In this document: positions 1 to 5,237 of the stretch, piece by piece | Numbering within the stretch: the first letter of the stretch is position 1 | Layout of the letters: the number at the start of each line of letters is the position of its first letter | Origin: Bacillota bacterium | Lineage (GTDB): Bacteria > Bacillota > Bacilli > Bacillales_B > DSM-18226 | Reading direction: 5' to 3' | DNA: 5,237 bases | Assembly (NCBI GenBank): GCA_021821235.1 | Contig: JAKACS010000298.1 | Coordinates: 1 to 5,237, forward strand | Position numbers and translations under genes: made by a program | Notes under the pieces: model-generated | What the model saw: the letters and a program-made list of their open reading frames with translations, nothing else | What the model was told of the DNA's origin: nothing | The model's database searches: none

Positions 1-1872
1 GAAGTAACGGGCGATGAAGCTGTTTTCCAACAGCTTCGGGAAGCCAAAAGCAAGAAAACGGTTCTGATTCCCGGAAGTGTTGCTTTTTTGATTGCCAAGC
101 TGATGGAAGAAAAAGAAGAGTTATTGCAAAAACAGCAGAATGAATCGTATATACATGATTTGATTTTCAATTCAACCGATGACGGAATGGTTGTTATTGA
201 TGAAAAGGGAACCATCATTTTGTTTAATACACGGGCGGAAAAAATGATGGGGATTCCGAAAAAGACAGCCATTGGCAAATACGTTACAGACGTGATAGCC
301 ACTAGCCGGCTTCCGTATATTTTAAATTCACGGAGAACGGAAGCCAATCAGGAAATGGTTTTAGAGAATGGCCGGAAAATTATTACAACCCGGATTCCGA
401 TTATCGAACGAAATGGAACCCTAATTGGTGCTTTTGCCGTTTTTAAAGACATTACAGAAGTAGTCAAGCTCGCAGAAGAAATGACAGACCTTAAAGAAAT
501 TAAAACAATGCTGCAAGCAATCATTCAATCAAGCGATGATGCTATTTCTGTGGTAAATGAAAAGGGACAAGGAATCCTTATTAATCCGGCATACACAAGA
601 TTAACGGGTCTTTCTGAAGACCAGGTAATAGGAAAACCTGCATCTGCAGATATTTATGAAGGCGAAAGCATGCATATGAAAGTACTAAAGACGAGACGAG
701 CGGTTCGCGGTGTGCCGATGAGGGTCGGTCCCAAAAAACGGGAAGTCATTGTAAATGTCGCTCCGATTATTGTGAAAGGAAAGTTAAAAGGGAGCGTCGG
801 TGTAATCCATGATATGTCTGAATTGAAAAATCTTAATCGCGAATTGTACCGTGCCCGGCAAATTATTCGCACCCTTGAAGCAAAGTATACTTTTGAAGAT
901 ATTATCGGACAATCCGAAGAAATGGTCATTGCGATTGAACAGGCTAAATTAGGAGCGAAAACACCTGCGACTGTCCTATTGAGAGGGGAATCTGGAACAG
1001 GGAAAGAGCTATTTGCCCATGCAATTCATAATGCAAGCGATCGAAAATACAACAAATTCATTCGGGTTAATTGCGCGGCCATCTCCGAATCATTGCTGGA
1101 AAGCGAGCTGTTTGGCTACGAAGAAGGGGCATTTTCCGGAGCGCTCAGGGGCGGGAAGACAGGTTTATTTGAAGAAGCCAATAACGGCAGCATTTTTCTC
1201 GATGAAATCGGAGAGTTATCGTCCGGAACACAAGCAAAGCTGCTAAGGGTATTGCAAGAAAATGAAATTCTTCGCGTTGGCGGGACAAAGGCGATTTCGA
1301 TTAACGTTCGGGTCATTGCGGCGACGAATGTGAATCTTGAAAAAGGAATTGCGAAGGGAACCTTTAGGGAAGACTTATATTATCGTCTGAACCGGATGCC
1401 GATTCAAATACCGCCGCTACGGAAGCGGATAGAAGAGATACCTTTGTTGTGTGAAAGGCTGATCCAGAAGATTAATCAAGATTATGGACGGAATGTGGAA
1501 GGGATCAGCGATGCAGCGATGCAGCAGCTGCTTGGATACGATTGGCCGGGAAACGTTAGGGAACTTGAGAACATTCTCGGCAGAGCGATGATTTTTATGA
1601 ACTATAGTGAAGTAGTAATAGACGTGCAGCATCTCCCAGAGTTGAAGAATAAGCAATCGGAAATGGGTACATATGAAATGAGGATCGATTCTGTTTCGAA
1701 GGATAAGCCACTTGCGGAAATGCTTGATCAATATGAAAAAAGAATTATTCAACAAACATTGTCAAAGCTAAACGGCAATAAAACATTAACAGCAAAAACG
1801 CTTGGTTTGTCAGTGAGAAATCTTTATTACAAACTGGAAAAATACAAACTTGAAAACAATGGCATGCAATAA
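1..1872 (+). CDS. bkdR: Sigma-54-dependent transcriptional activator BkdR, 5'-truncated by window edge
   Basis: This is a bacterial enhancer-binding protein expected to activate the downstream bkd operon with SigL (sigma-54) RNA polymerase. The frame is open from base 1, so the start lies upstream; the TTG at 88 is internal. Of 623 visible residues, 1-50 are an unassigned N-terminal piece ending in a charged helix. Next come two PAS-like domains (about 51-154 and 172-275), each closing in a D-[IM]-[TS]-E motif, then a helical linker. The AAA+ domain starts near 298, with Walker A GESGTGKE (329-336), sigma-54 contact loop GAFSGA (376-381, serine where most members have threonine), Walker B IFLDE (398-402) and the [10 protein letters not shown] arginine segment (455-464). 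A C-terminal Fis-type HTH (about 577-615) ends in [11 protein letters not shown]. Paired PAS domains and no receiver domain suggest ligand sensing rather than phosphorylation. Family assignment is firm; the name BkdR rests on domain order plus the adjoining ptb-bcd-buk genes. Roughly 70 residues are probably missing, from recalled family length. Confidence 0.93.
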   Translation, partial: EVTGDEAVFQQLREAKSKKTVLIPGSVAFLIAKLMEEKEELLQKQQNESYIHDLIFNSTDDGMVVIDEKGTIILFNTRAEKMMGIPKKTAIGKYVTDVIATSRLPYILNSRRTEANQEMVLENGRKIITTRIPIIERNGTLIGAFAVFKDITEVVKLAEEMTDLKEIKTMLQAIIQSSDDAISVVNEKGQGILINPAYTRLTGLSEDQVIGKPASADIYEGESMHMKVLKTRRAVRGVPMRVGPKKREVIVNVAPIIVKGKLKGSVGVIHDMSELKNLNRELYRARQIIRTLEAKYTFEDIIGQSEEMVIAIEQAKLGAKTPATVLLRGESGTGKELFAHAIHNASDRKYNKFIRVNCAAISESLLESELFGYEEGAFSGALRGGKTGLFEEANNGSIFLDEIGELSSGTQAKLLRVLQENEILRVGGTKAISINVRVIAATNVNLEKGIAKGTFREDLYYRLNRMPIQIPPLRKRIEEIPLLCERLIQKINQDYGRNVEGISDAAMQQLLGYDWPGNVRELENILGRAMIFMNYSEVVIDVQHLPELKNKQSEMGTYEMRIDSVSKDKPLAEMLDQYEKRIIQQTLSKLNGNKTLTAKTLGLSVRNLYYKLEKYKLENNGMQ

Positions 1873-1930
1873 TTTTCATAGTGTGAATTATTTTTCATAG
1901 TGAGATTTAGGGAAATGAAGCGTTTTCATG
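1872..1930 (+). promoter_or_regulatory. Putative upstream activator (BkdR) binding region of the bkd promoter
   Basis: The sequence TTTTCATAGTG occurs twice as an exact direct repeat, at 1873-1883 and 1892-1902, 19 bases apart start to start. A third, partial copy (TTTTCAT, 1923-1929) forms the right arm of a dyad, ATGAA-N5-TTCAT, at 1915-1929. The first copy begins directly after the bkdR stop codon. Relative to the predicted transcription start near 1967, the two full copies centre at about -89 and -70, where enhancer sites for sigma-54 activators often lie. The repeats are seen directly; that BkdR binds them is inferred from position and from the need of sigma-54 promoters for an activator. 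Confidence 0.6.
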
Positions 1931-1940
1931 ATTCTTTGTT

Positions 1941-1956
1941 TGGCACGCTTTTTGCA
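1941..1956 (+). promoter_or_regulatory. Sigma-54 (SigL) -24/-12 promoter of the bkd operon
   Basis: TGGCACG-N4-TTGCA reads 1941-1956 and matches the sigma-54 consensus at every defining base. The invariant GG (1942-1943) and GC (1954-1955) are separated by the required 10 bases. Transcription should begin about 12 bases after the GC, near 1967, giving an untranslated leader of about 44 bases before ptb. It lies between the gene for a sigma-54 activator and the genes that activator is expected to control, as known for bkd in B. subtilis. I see no sigma-A promoter in this gap, so expression should depend strictly on SigL and the activator. Confidence 0.95.
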
Positions 1957-1993
1957 TTGATTTAGATGTGAGGGAGATCTGAGGTTTTTAAAA

Positions 1994-2008
1994 AAGGGGT
2001 TGAGAGGA
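1994..2008 (+). promoter_or_regulatory. Two candidate ribosome binding sites for ptb
   Basis: AAGGGG (1994-1999) lies 11 bases before the TTG at 2011. GAGAGGA (2002-2008) is only 2 bases from that TTG but 8 bases from a second in-frame TTG at 2017. No ATG or GTG start is available in frame: going upstream from 2011 the frame runs without a start codon to a TGA at 1969-1971. The start of ptb is therefore TTG in either case, and the two sites leave its exact position open by two codons. Confidence 0.6.
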
Positions 2009-2010
2009 CG

Positions 2011-2916
2011 TTGTTATTGAACGAACTAGTGGATCGAGCAGCCCGGTGCCCTTCAAAGACAGTCGCTGTGGCAGCAGCCGAAGATGAAGAAGTGATCGAT
2101 GCGATCGCAGATGCCATTACAAGAAACCTTGCCAAGTTTTTATTGTTTGGCGATAAAGAAAGAATCGTGCAAATTTTGGAGAAAAAGAAGCCCAATCTTC
2201 TGGTTGAAGGGAAATTGAACATAATCGGCGTTCCCTCAAACGAAGTTGCAGCTGAAAAAGCGGTTCAAGCCGTGAGCAGCGAAGAAGCCGATGTGCTGAT
2301 GAAAGGAAATCTTCCAACTGCTCTTTTTCTTAAAGCCATTTTAAATAAGGAATATGGCTTGCGAGCAGGGCGTGTTCTTTCACATATTGCTGCTTTTGAA
2401 ATACCGGGATTTGACCGACTTGTGCTGATCACGGATTCGGCAATCAATATTGCACCGGATTTGGAACAAAAAAGACAGATCATTGAAAATGCTGTGGTGA
2501 CTGCGAAATCAATTGGCATCGAACTTCCCAAGGTTGCTCCGATTGCAGCAGTTGAGACGGTCACACCTGCCATGCCGGCCACGGTTGATGCGGCCGCCCT
2601 TACGGTGATGAACAAGCGCGGACAACTAAATGGCTGCCTCGTGGATGGACCGCTCGCGCTAGATAACGCAGTCTCCATCTTTGCTGCTGAACAGAAAGGG
2701 ATTCAAAGTGAGGTTGCTGGAAGAGCAGATATTTTACTCGTACCGGCAATTGAAGTGGGAAATGTTTTGTATAAATCCCTGGTGTATTTTGCCAAAGCGA
2801 AAGTAGGCGGTGTTGTTTCTGGTGCAAAAGCGCCAATTGTATTAACTTCAAGGTCAGACACTGCAGAAAACAAACTCTTTTCCCTTAGTCTTGCAATAAA
2901 TTCTGTGCTGAAATAG
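2011..2916 (+). CDS. ptb: Phosphate butyryltransferase (phosphotransbutyrylase)
   Basis: This cytoplasmic enzyme converts butyryl-CoA or branched acyl-CoAs (isobutyryl-, isovaleryl-, 2-methylbutyryl-CoA) plus phosphate into the acyl phosphate and CoA, the substrate of the butyrate kinase encoded downstream. The 301-residue product is full length for the family, a single PTA/PTB domain. Visible conserved segments are DVLMKGN (94-100), ITDSAINIAPD (140-150), VDGPLALDNA (211-220), the VPAIEVGNVLYK stretch (244-255) and the C-terminal glycine-rich GGVVSGAKAP followed by LTSRSD (279-283). These separate it from phosphate acetyltransferase mainly by length and context. It starts with TTG; a TTG two codons later (2017) is the alternative. 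It is the first gene after the sigma-54 promoter, and bcd follows after 27 bases, consistent with one transcript. No frameshift or missing segment is seen. Confidence 0.94.
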   Translation: MLLNELVDRAARCPSKTVAVAAAEDEEVIDAIADAITRNLAKFLLFGDKERIVQILEKKKPNLLVEGKLNIIGVPSNEVAAEKAVQAVSSEEADVLMKGNLPTALFLKAILNKEYGLRAGRVLSHIAAFEIPGFDRLVLITDSAINIAPDLEQKRQIIENAVVTAKSIGIELPKVAPIAAVETVTPAMPATVDAAALTVMNKRGQLNGCLVDGPLALDNAVSIFAAEQKGIQSEVAGRADILLVPAIEVGNVLYKSLVYFAKAKVGGVVSGAKAPIVLTSRSDTAENKLFSLSLAINSVLK

Positions 2917-2927
2917 GGATTCAAATT

Positions 2928-2934
2928 AGGGAGG
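2928..2934 (+). promoter_or_regulatory. Ribosome binding site of bcd
   Basis: AGGGAGG lies 9 bases before the ATG at 2944, a strong match to the Bacillus anti-Shine-Dalgarno sequence, and it fixes the start of bcd. It sits in the 27-base gap after ptb, which has no room for a separate promoter. Confidence 0.85.
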
Positions 2935-2943
2935 CAATCAAAA

Positions 2944-4044
2944 ATGGAAGTATTTACGTATTTGGAGAAATATGATTATGAGCAATTGGTTTTTTGCCAG
3001 GATAAGCAATCCGGATTAAAAGCAATTATTGCGATTCATGATACAACATTAGGTCCTGCTCTTGGAGGAACAAGGATGTGGACGTACGAATCGGAAGAAG
3101 CGGCCATTGAAGATGCCCTTCGCCTTGCCCGGGGGATGACTTATAAGAACGCAGCAGCCGGTTTGAATCTTGGCGGCGGAAAAACCGTCATTATCGGTGA
3201 TCCGCGAAAGGACAAAAGTGAAGCGCTATTCCGTGCATTCGGCCGTTACATTCAAGGGTTAAATGGCCGCTATATTACGGCAGAAGATGTAGGAACGACG
3301 GTAGCAGATATGGATATCATTCATGAAGAAACCGATTTTGTCACCGGTATTTCACCTGCATTCGGTTCATCGGGAAATCCTTCGCCTGTTACCGCATATG
3401 GCGTGTATAAGGGGATGAAGGCAGCAGCGAAAGCCGCATTTGGCACCGATTCTTTAGAAGGAAAAACGGTTGCTGTCCAAGGAGTTGGCAATGTTGCCTA
3501 CAGCCTTTGCCGTCATCTTCATGAAGAAGGGGCGAATTTAATTGTTACGGATATTAATAAACAAGCAGTTCAACGTGTCGTAACCGAATTTGGTGCAAAA
3601 GCGGTTGACCCAAATGAAATATATGGCGTTGAATGCGATATTTATGCCCCTTGCGCTCTAGGTGCGGTGATAAATGATCAAACGATCCCACAATTGAAGG
3701 CAAAAGTGATTGCAGGTTCAGCCAATAACCAATTAAAGGATACTATCCACGGGGATTTGATTCATGAAATGGGAATTGTTTATGCCCCTGATTATGTAAT
3801 CAATGCGGGCGGCGTCATCAATGTTGCTGATGAACTGTATGGCTACAATGCCGATCGGGCGCTAAAAAAAGTTGAACTTATTTACGATAACATCGAGAAG
3901 GTTATTGCCATTTCAAAACGCGACGGAATTCCAACATATGTTGCGGCTGATCGCATGGCAGAAGAGAGGATTGAAAAAGTGCGTAACGCCCGGAGCCAAT
4001 TTTTACGAAACGGCCATGATATTTTAAGCCGGCGCCATTCATGA
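2944..4044 (+). CDS. bcd: Leucine (branched-chain amino acid) dehydrogenase
   Basis: This NAD-dependent enzyme reversibly deaminates leucine, isoleucine and valine to 2-oxo acids and ammonium, the first step of the pathway and its nitrogen-releasing step. The 366 residues equal the usual Bacillus length. The N-terminal catalytic domain of the Glu/Leu/Phe/Val dehydrogenase family shows GGTRMW (41-46), Lys68, the glycine-rich GGGK motif with Lys80, and Asp115 in the TAEDVGTT stretch. These numbers coincide with the substrate-binding and catalytic residues known for leucine dehydrogenase of the Bacillus group. The C-terminal Rossmann domain has GVGNVA (180-185) and Asp203 ending the second strand, which favours NAD over NADP. 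GSANNQL (258-264) and the [11 protein letters not shown] segment follow. The ATG start is supported by a strong ribosome binding site. Leucine dehydrogenase is much more likely than phenylalanine or valine dehydrogenase given length, residues and neighbours. The gene is intact. Confidence 0.96.
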   Translation: MEVFTYLEKYDYEQLVFCQDKQSGLKAIIAIHDTTLGPALGGTRMWTYESEEAAIEDALRLARGMTYKNAAAGLNLGGGKTVIIGDPRKDKSEALFRAFGRYIQGLNGRYITAEDVGTTVADMDIIHEETDFVTGISPAFGSSGNPSPVTAYGVYKGMKAAAKAAFGTDSLEGKTVAVQGVGNVAYSLCRHLHEEGANLIVTDINKQAVQRVVTEFGAKAVDPNEIYGVECDIYAPCALGAVINDQTIPQLKAKVIAGSANNQLKDTIHGDLIHEMGIVYAPDYVINAGGVINVADELYGYNADRALKKVELIYDNIEKVIAISKRDGIPTYVAADRMAEERIEKVRNARSQFLRNGHDILSRRHS

Positions 4045-4051
4045 AACAAGC

Positions 4052-4102
4052 AAAGGGCAGGTAGAAAAACGCTGAATCATCGTTCAGCGTCTTTGCCTTT
4101 TT
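4052..4102 (+). terminator. Nested hairpin with T-rich tail between bcd and buk (possible weak or partial terminator)
   Basis: The inner stem pairs ACGCTGAA (4069-4076) with TTCAGCGT (4083-4090) around a six-base loop, with no mismatch. An outer stem can pair AAAGGGCA (4052-4059) with TGCCTTTT (4094-4101), using one G-T wobble and leaving an asymmetric internal loop. The strand after the inner stem is T-rich (CTTTGCCTTTTT), resembling an intrinsic terminator, but its T run is broken by GCC and is consumed if the outer stem forms. It lies in the only long gap (105 bases) inside the operon, 8 bases after the bcd stop. I infer partial termination, an RNA-stability or processing element, or a bcd 3' end; the sequence cannot decide. 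Nothing else, including a clear promoter, is seen in 4045-4137. Confidence 0.65.
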
Positions 4103-4137
4103 AGCTTAAAAAAGGACAAAGGGAGAATAACGTTAGC

Positions 4138-4143
4138 GGAGGT
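4138..4143 (+). promoter_or_regulatory. Ribosome binding site of buk, deciding a GTG start
   Basis: GGAGGT lies 6 bases before the GTG at 4150. No ATG occurs in frame before the conserved NPGSTSTK motif, which must lie near the N-terminus, so this site decides the GTG start. Confidence 0.88.
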
Positions 4144-4149
4144 CAGAAC

Positions 4150-5237
4150 GTGCCGGAAACAGAGTATCGAATTCTCATTATTAACCCAGGATCGACTTCC
4201 ACGAAGATCGGTGTTTTTGATAATGAAGTTTCCATTTTGGAAAAGACGATTCGCCATGATTCAGAATTTACTCATTCGTTTGAGAAAATGATTGATCAAT
4301 ATGAGTTTCGAAAAAAGACGATATTAGAGACTTTAGAAGAAAACGGAATTAATCTTTCGAAAATCCATGCTGTTTGCGGCCGCGGCGGATTGCTGCGTCC
4401 GATTCCAGGGGGAACTTATGCCGTGAATCAAGCGATGCTCTCTGATTTACGATCCGGTTTTGCCGGCCAGCATGCTTCCAATTTAGGCGGCATTCTTGCA
4501 TATGAAATTGCTTTTGGGTTAAACATTCCAGCCTATATCGTCGACCCGGTTGTTGTAGATGAATTGGAACCGATTGCCCGAATTTCTGGTTTTCCATTAA
4601 TTGAGCGCAAAAGTATTTTTCATGCTTTAAACCAAAAGGCGGTTGCAAGGCGGGTTGCCCATGATTACAAAAAAAAATATGAAGAAATGAATTGCATTGT
4701 CGCCCATATGGGGGGCGGAATTACAGTCGGTGTTCATCAGCGCGGCAGAGTGATCGATGTTAACAATGGCCTGCATGGGGACGGTCCGTTCAGCCCTGAA
4801 CGGGCAGGCACCGTACCGGCAGGGGATTTGGTCTCTTTATGTTACTCAGGAGAATTTTACCTTGATGAAATGATGAAAAAACTGGTTGGAAATGGCGGCC
4901 TTTTTGGCTATCTCGGCACAAGCAATGCGGTGGAAATTGAAAAAATGATTGAGAACAAGGACGACAAGGCGAAACTGGTTTATGAAGCAATGGCCTATCA
5001 AGTGGCCAAGGAAATTGGTGCTGCAAGTACCGTCCTTTTTGGCAAAGTCGATGCTATTATTTTAACAGGTGGTTTGGCCTATGGCGTTCAGTTTGTCAAA
5101 ATGATTATCGACCGGATTCATTGGATTGCTGATGTGATTGTTCATCCCGGTGAGAACGAGCTCCAAGCATTGGCTGAAGGTGCATTGCGTGTATTACGCG
5201 GCGAAGAAGTTGCGAAGCAATATCCCGGAAACATCCA
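4150..5237 (+). CDS. buk: Butyrate kinase, 3' end cut by window edge
   Basis: Butyrate kinase transfers phosphate from butyryl (or branched acyl) phosphate to ADP, making ATP and the free acid; it completes the route begun by Ptb. The frame translates without interruption for 362 codons to the window edge, with no stop. The family is about this length, so only a few residues are likely missing. The acetokinase/ASKHA fold is clear: phosphate-1 motif [11 protein letters not shown] (11-21), CGRGG (about 97-101), [10 protein letters not shown] (185-194), the [10 protein letters not shown] segment with Arg218 in the place of the acetokinase catalytic arginine, ILTGG (304-308, adenosine site) and HPGENE (332-337). 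The SPERAG form, rather than the TRSG of acetate kinase, and the adjoining ptb both favour butyrate kinase. It starts with GTG behind a strong ribosome binding site. Expression may be modulated by the hairpin upstream. The E3, E1 and E2 genes of the oxo acid dehydrogenase would be expected next. Confidence 0.94.
   Translation, partial: MPETEYRILIINPGSTSTKIGVFDNEVSILEKTIRHDSEFTHSFEKMIDQYEFRKKTILETLEENGINLSKIHAVCGRGGLLRPIPGGTYAVNQAMLSDLRSGFAGQHASNLGGILAYEIAFGLNIPAYIVDPVVVDELEPIARISGFPLIERKSIFHALNQKAVARRVAHDYKKKYEEMNCIVAHMGGGITVGVHQRGRVIDVNNGLHGDGPFSPERAGTVPAGDLVSLCYSGEFYLDEMMKKLVGNGGLFGYLGTSNAVEIEKMIENKDDKAKLVYEAMAYQVAKEIGAASTVLFGKVDAIILTGGLAYGVQFVKMIIDRIHWIADVIVHPGENELQALAEGALRVLRGEEVAKQYPGNI

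Noticed and set aside
88..90. TTG as the start of the activator gene
   Set aside because: The same frame is open back to base 1 with plausible protein sequence, there is no ribosome binding site before 88, and the family carries more residues before the PAS domains.
1417..1755. Minus-strand open frame of 112 codons inside bkdR
   Set aside because: It lies opposite the conserved AAA+ and HTH coding region, has no recognisable protein motifs, and is best explained as a shadow of bkdR.
1871..1885. CodY-like box beginning AATTTTCA
   Set aside because: Only the left half fits AATTTTCWGAAAATT; five of 15 positions differ in the right half. CodY control of this operon is plausible from known biology, but this sequence alone does not support a site.
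1966..1982. Tiny leader peptide starts (ATG 1966, GTG 1968) in the ptb leader
   Set aside because: The ATG is followed at once by TGA and the GTG frame has four codons. Both start at about the transcription start with no ribosome binding site.
2265..2678. Minus-strand open frame of 137 codons inside ptb
   Set aside because: The protein is low-complexity in Ala/Ser/Thr and lies wholly opposite a clearly conserved gene, so it is a shadow frame.
4349..4648. Minus-strand open frames within buk (also 4790-5026)
   Set aside because: The + strand frame encodes an intact butyrate kinase with all motifs; the minus-strand translations look like no known protein.
1..5237. Previously undescribed system, mobile element, CRISPR array or RNA gene
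   Set aside because: All of the window apart from two short gaps is covered by four well-known genes in a known order. I saw no terminal inverted repeats, transposase motifs, spaced repeat array, or tRNA/rRNA-like sequence.

Overview
The window reads as a chromosomal segment of a Bacillus-type Firmicute (Bacillaceae). The grounds are the gene order bkdR-ptb-bcd-buk, strong GGAGG-type ribosome binding sites, TTG and GTG starts, moderate AT-rich composition, and a sigma-54 (SigL) promoter serving a branched-chain amino acid degradation operon. This matches the start of the bkd operon described in Bacillus subtilis. No genus below that level can be fixed from the sequence alone.

Layout: all genes lie on the + strand. 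Bases 1-1872 hold the 3' part of a sigma-54-dependent activator (BkdR: two PAS-like sensor domains, AAA+ domain, Fis-type HTH), cut by the left edge. Bases 1873-2010 are a compact control region with a two-copy TTTTCATAGTG repeat, a small dyad and a full consensus -24/-12 promoter. Then come ptb (2011-2916, phosphate butyryltransferase), bcd (2944-4044, leucine/branched-chain amino acid dehydrogenase), a 105-base gap with a strong nested hairpin, and buk (4150 to the right edge, butyrate kinase). The buk frame is open to the last base and is probably short of its stop by only a few codons.

How the parts work together: Bcd oxidatively deaminates Leu, Ile and Val to 2-oxo acids. The branched-chain 2-oxo acid dehydrogenase, whose genes normally follow buk and lie outside the window, turns these into branched acyl-CoAs. 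Ptb exchanges CoA for phosphate, and Buk moves the phosphate to ADP, giving ATP and a branched short-chain acid. BkdR with SigL RNA polymerase is the expected switch, sensing the amino acids or their breakdown products.

I see no mobile element, CRISPR array, RNA gene, defence system or foreign-looking insert. The window is an ordinary metabolic operon. The points worth a second look are in its regulation: the repeat cluster before the promoter, the hairpin inside the operon between bcd and buk, the TTG start of ptb with two possible ribosome binding sites, and a serine variant of the GAFTGA loop in BkdR.
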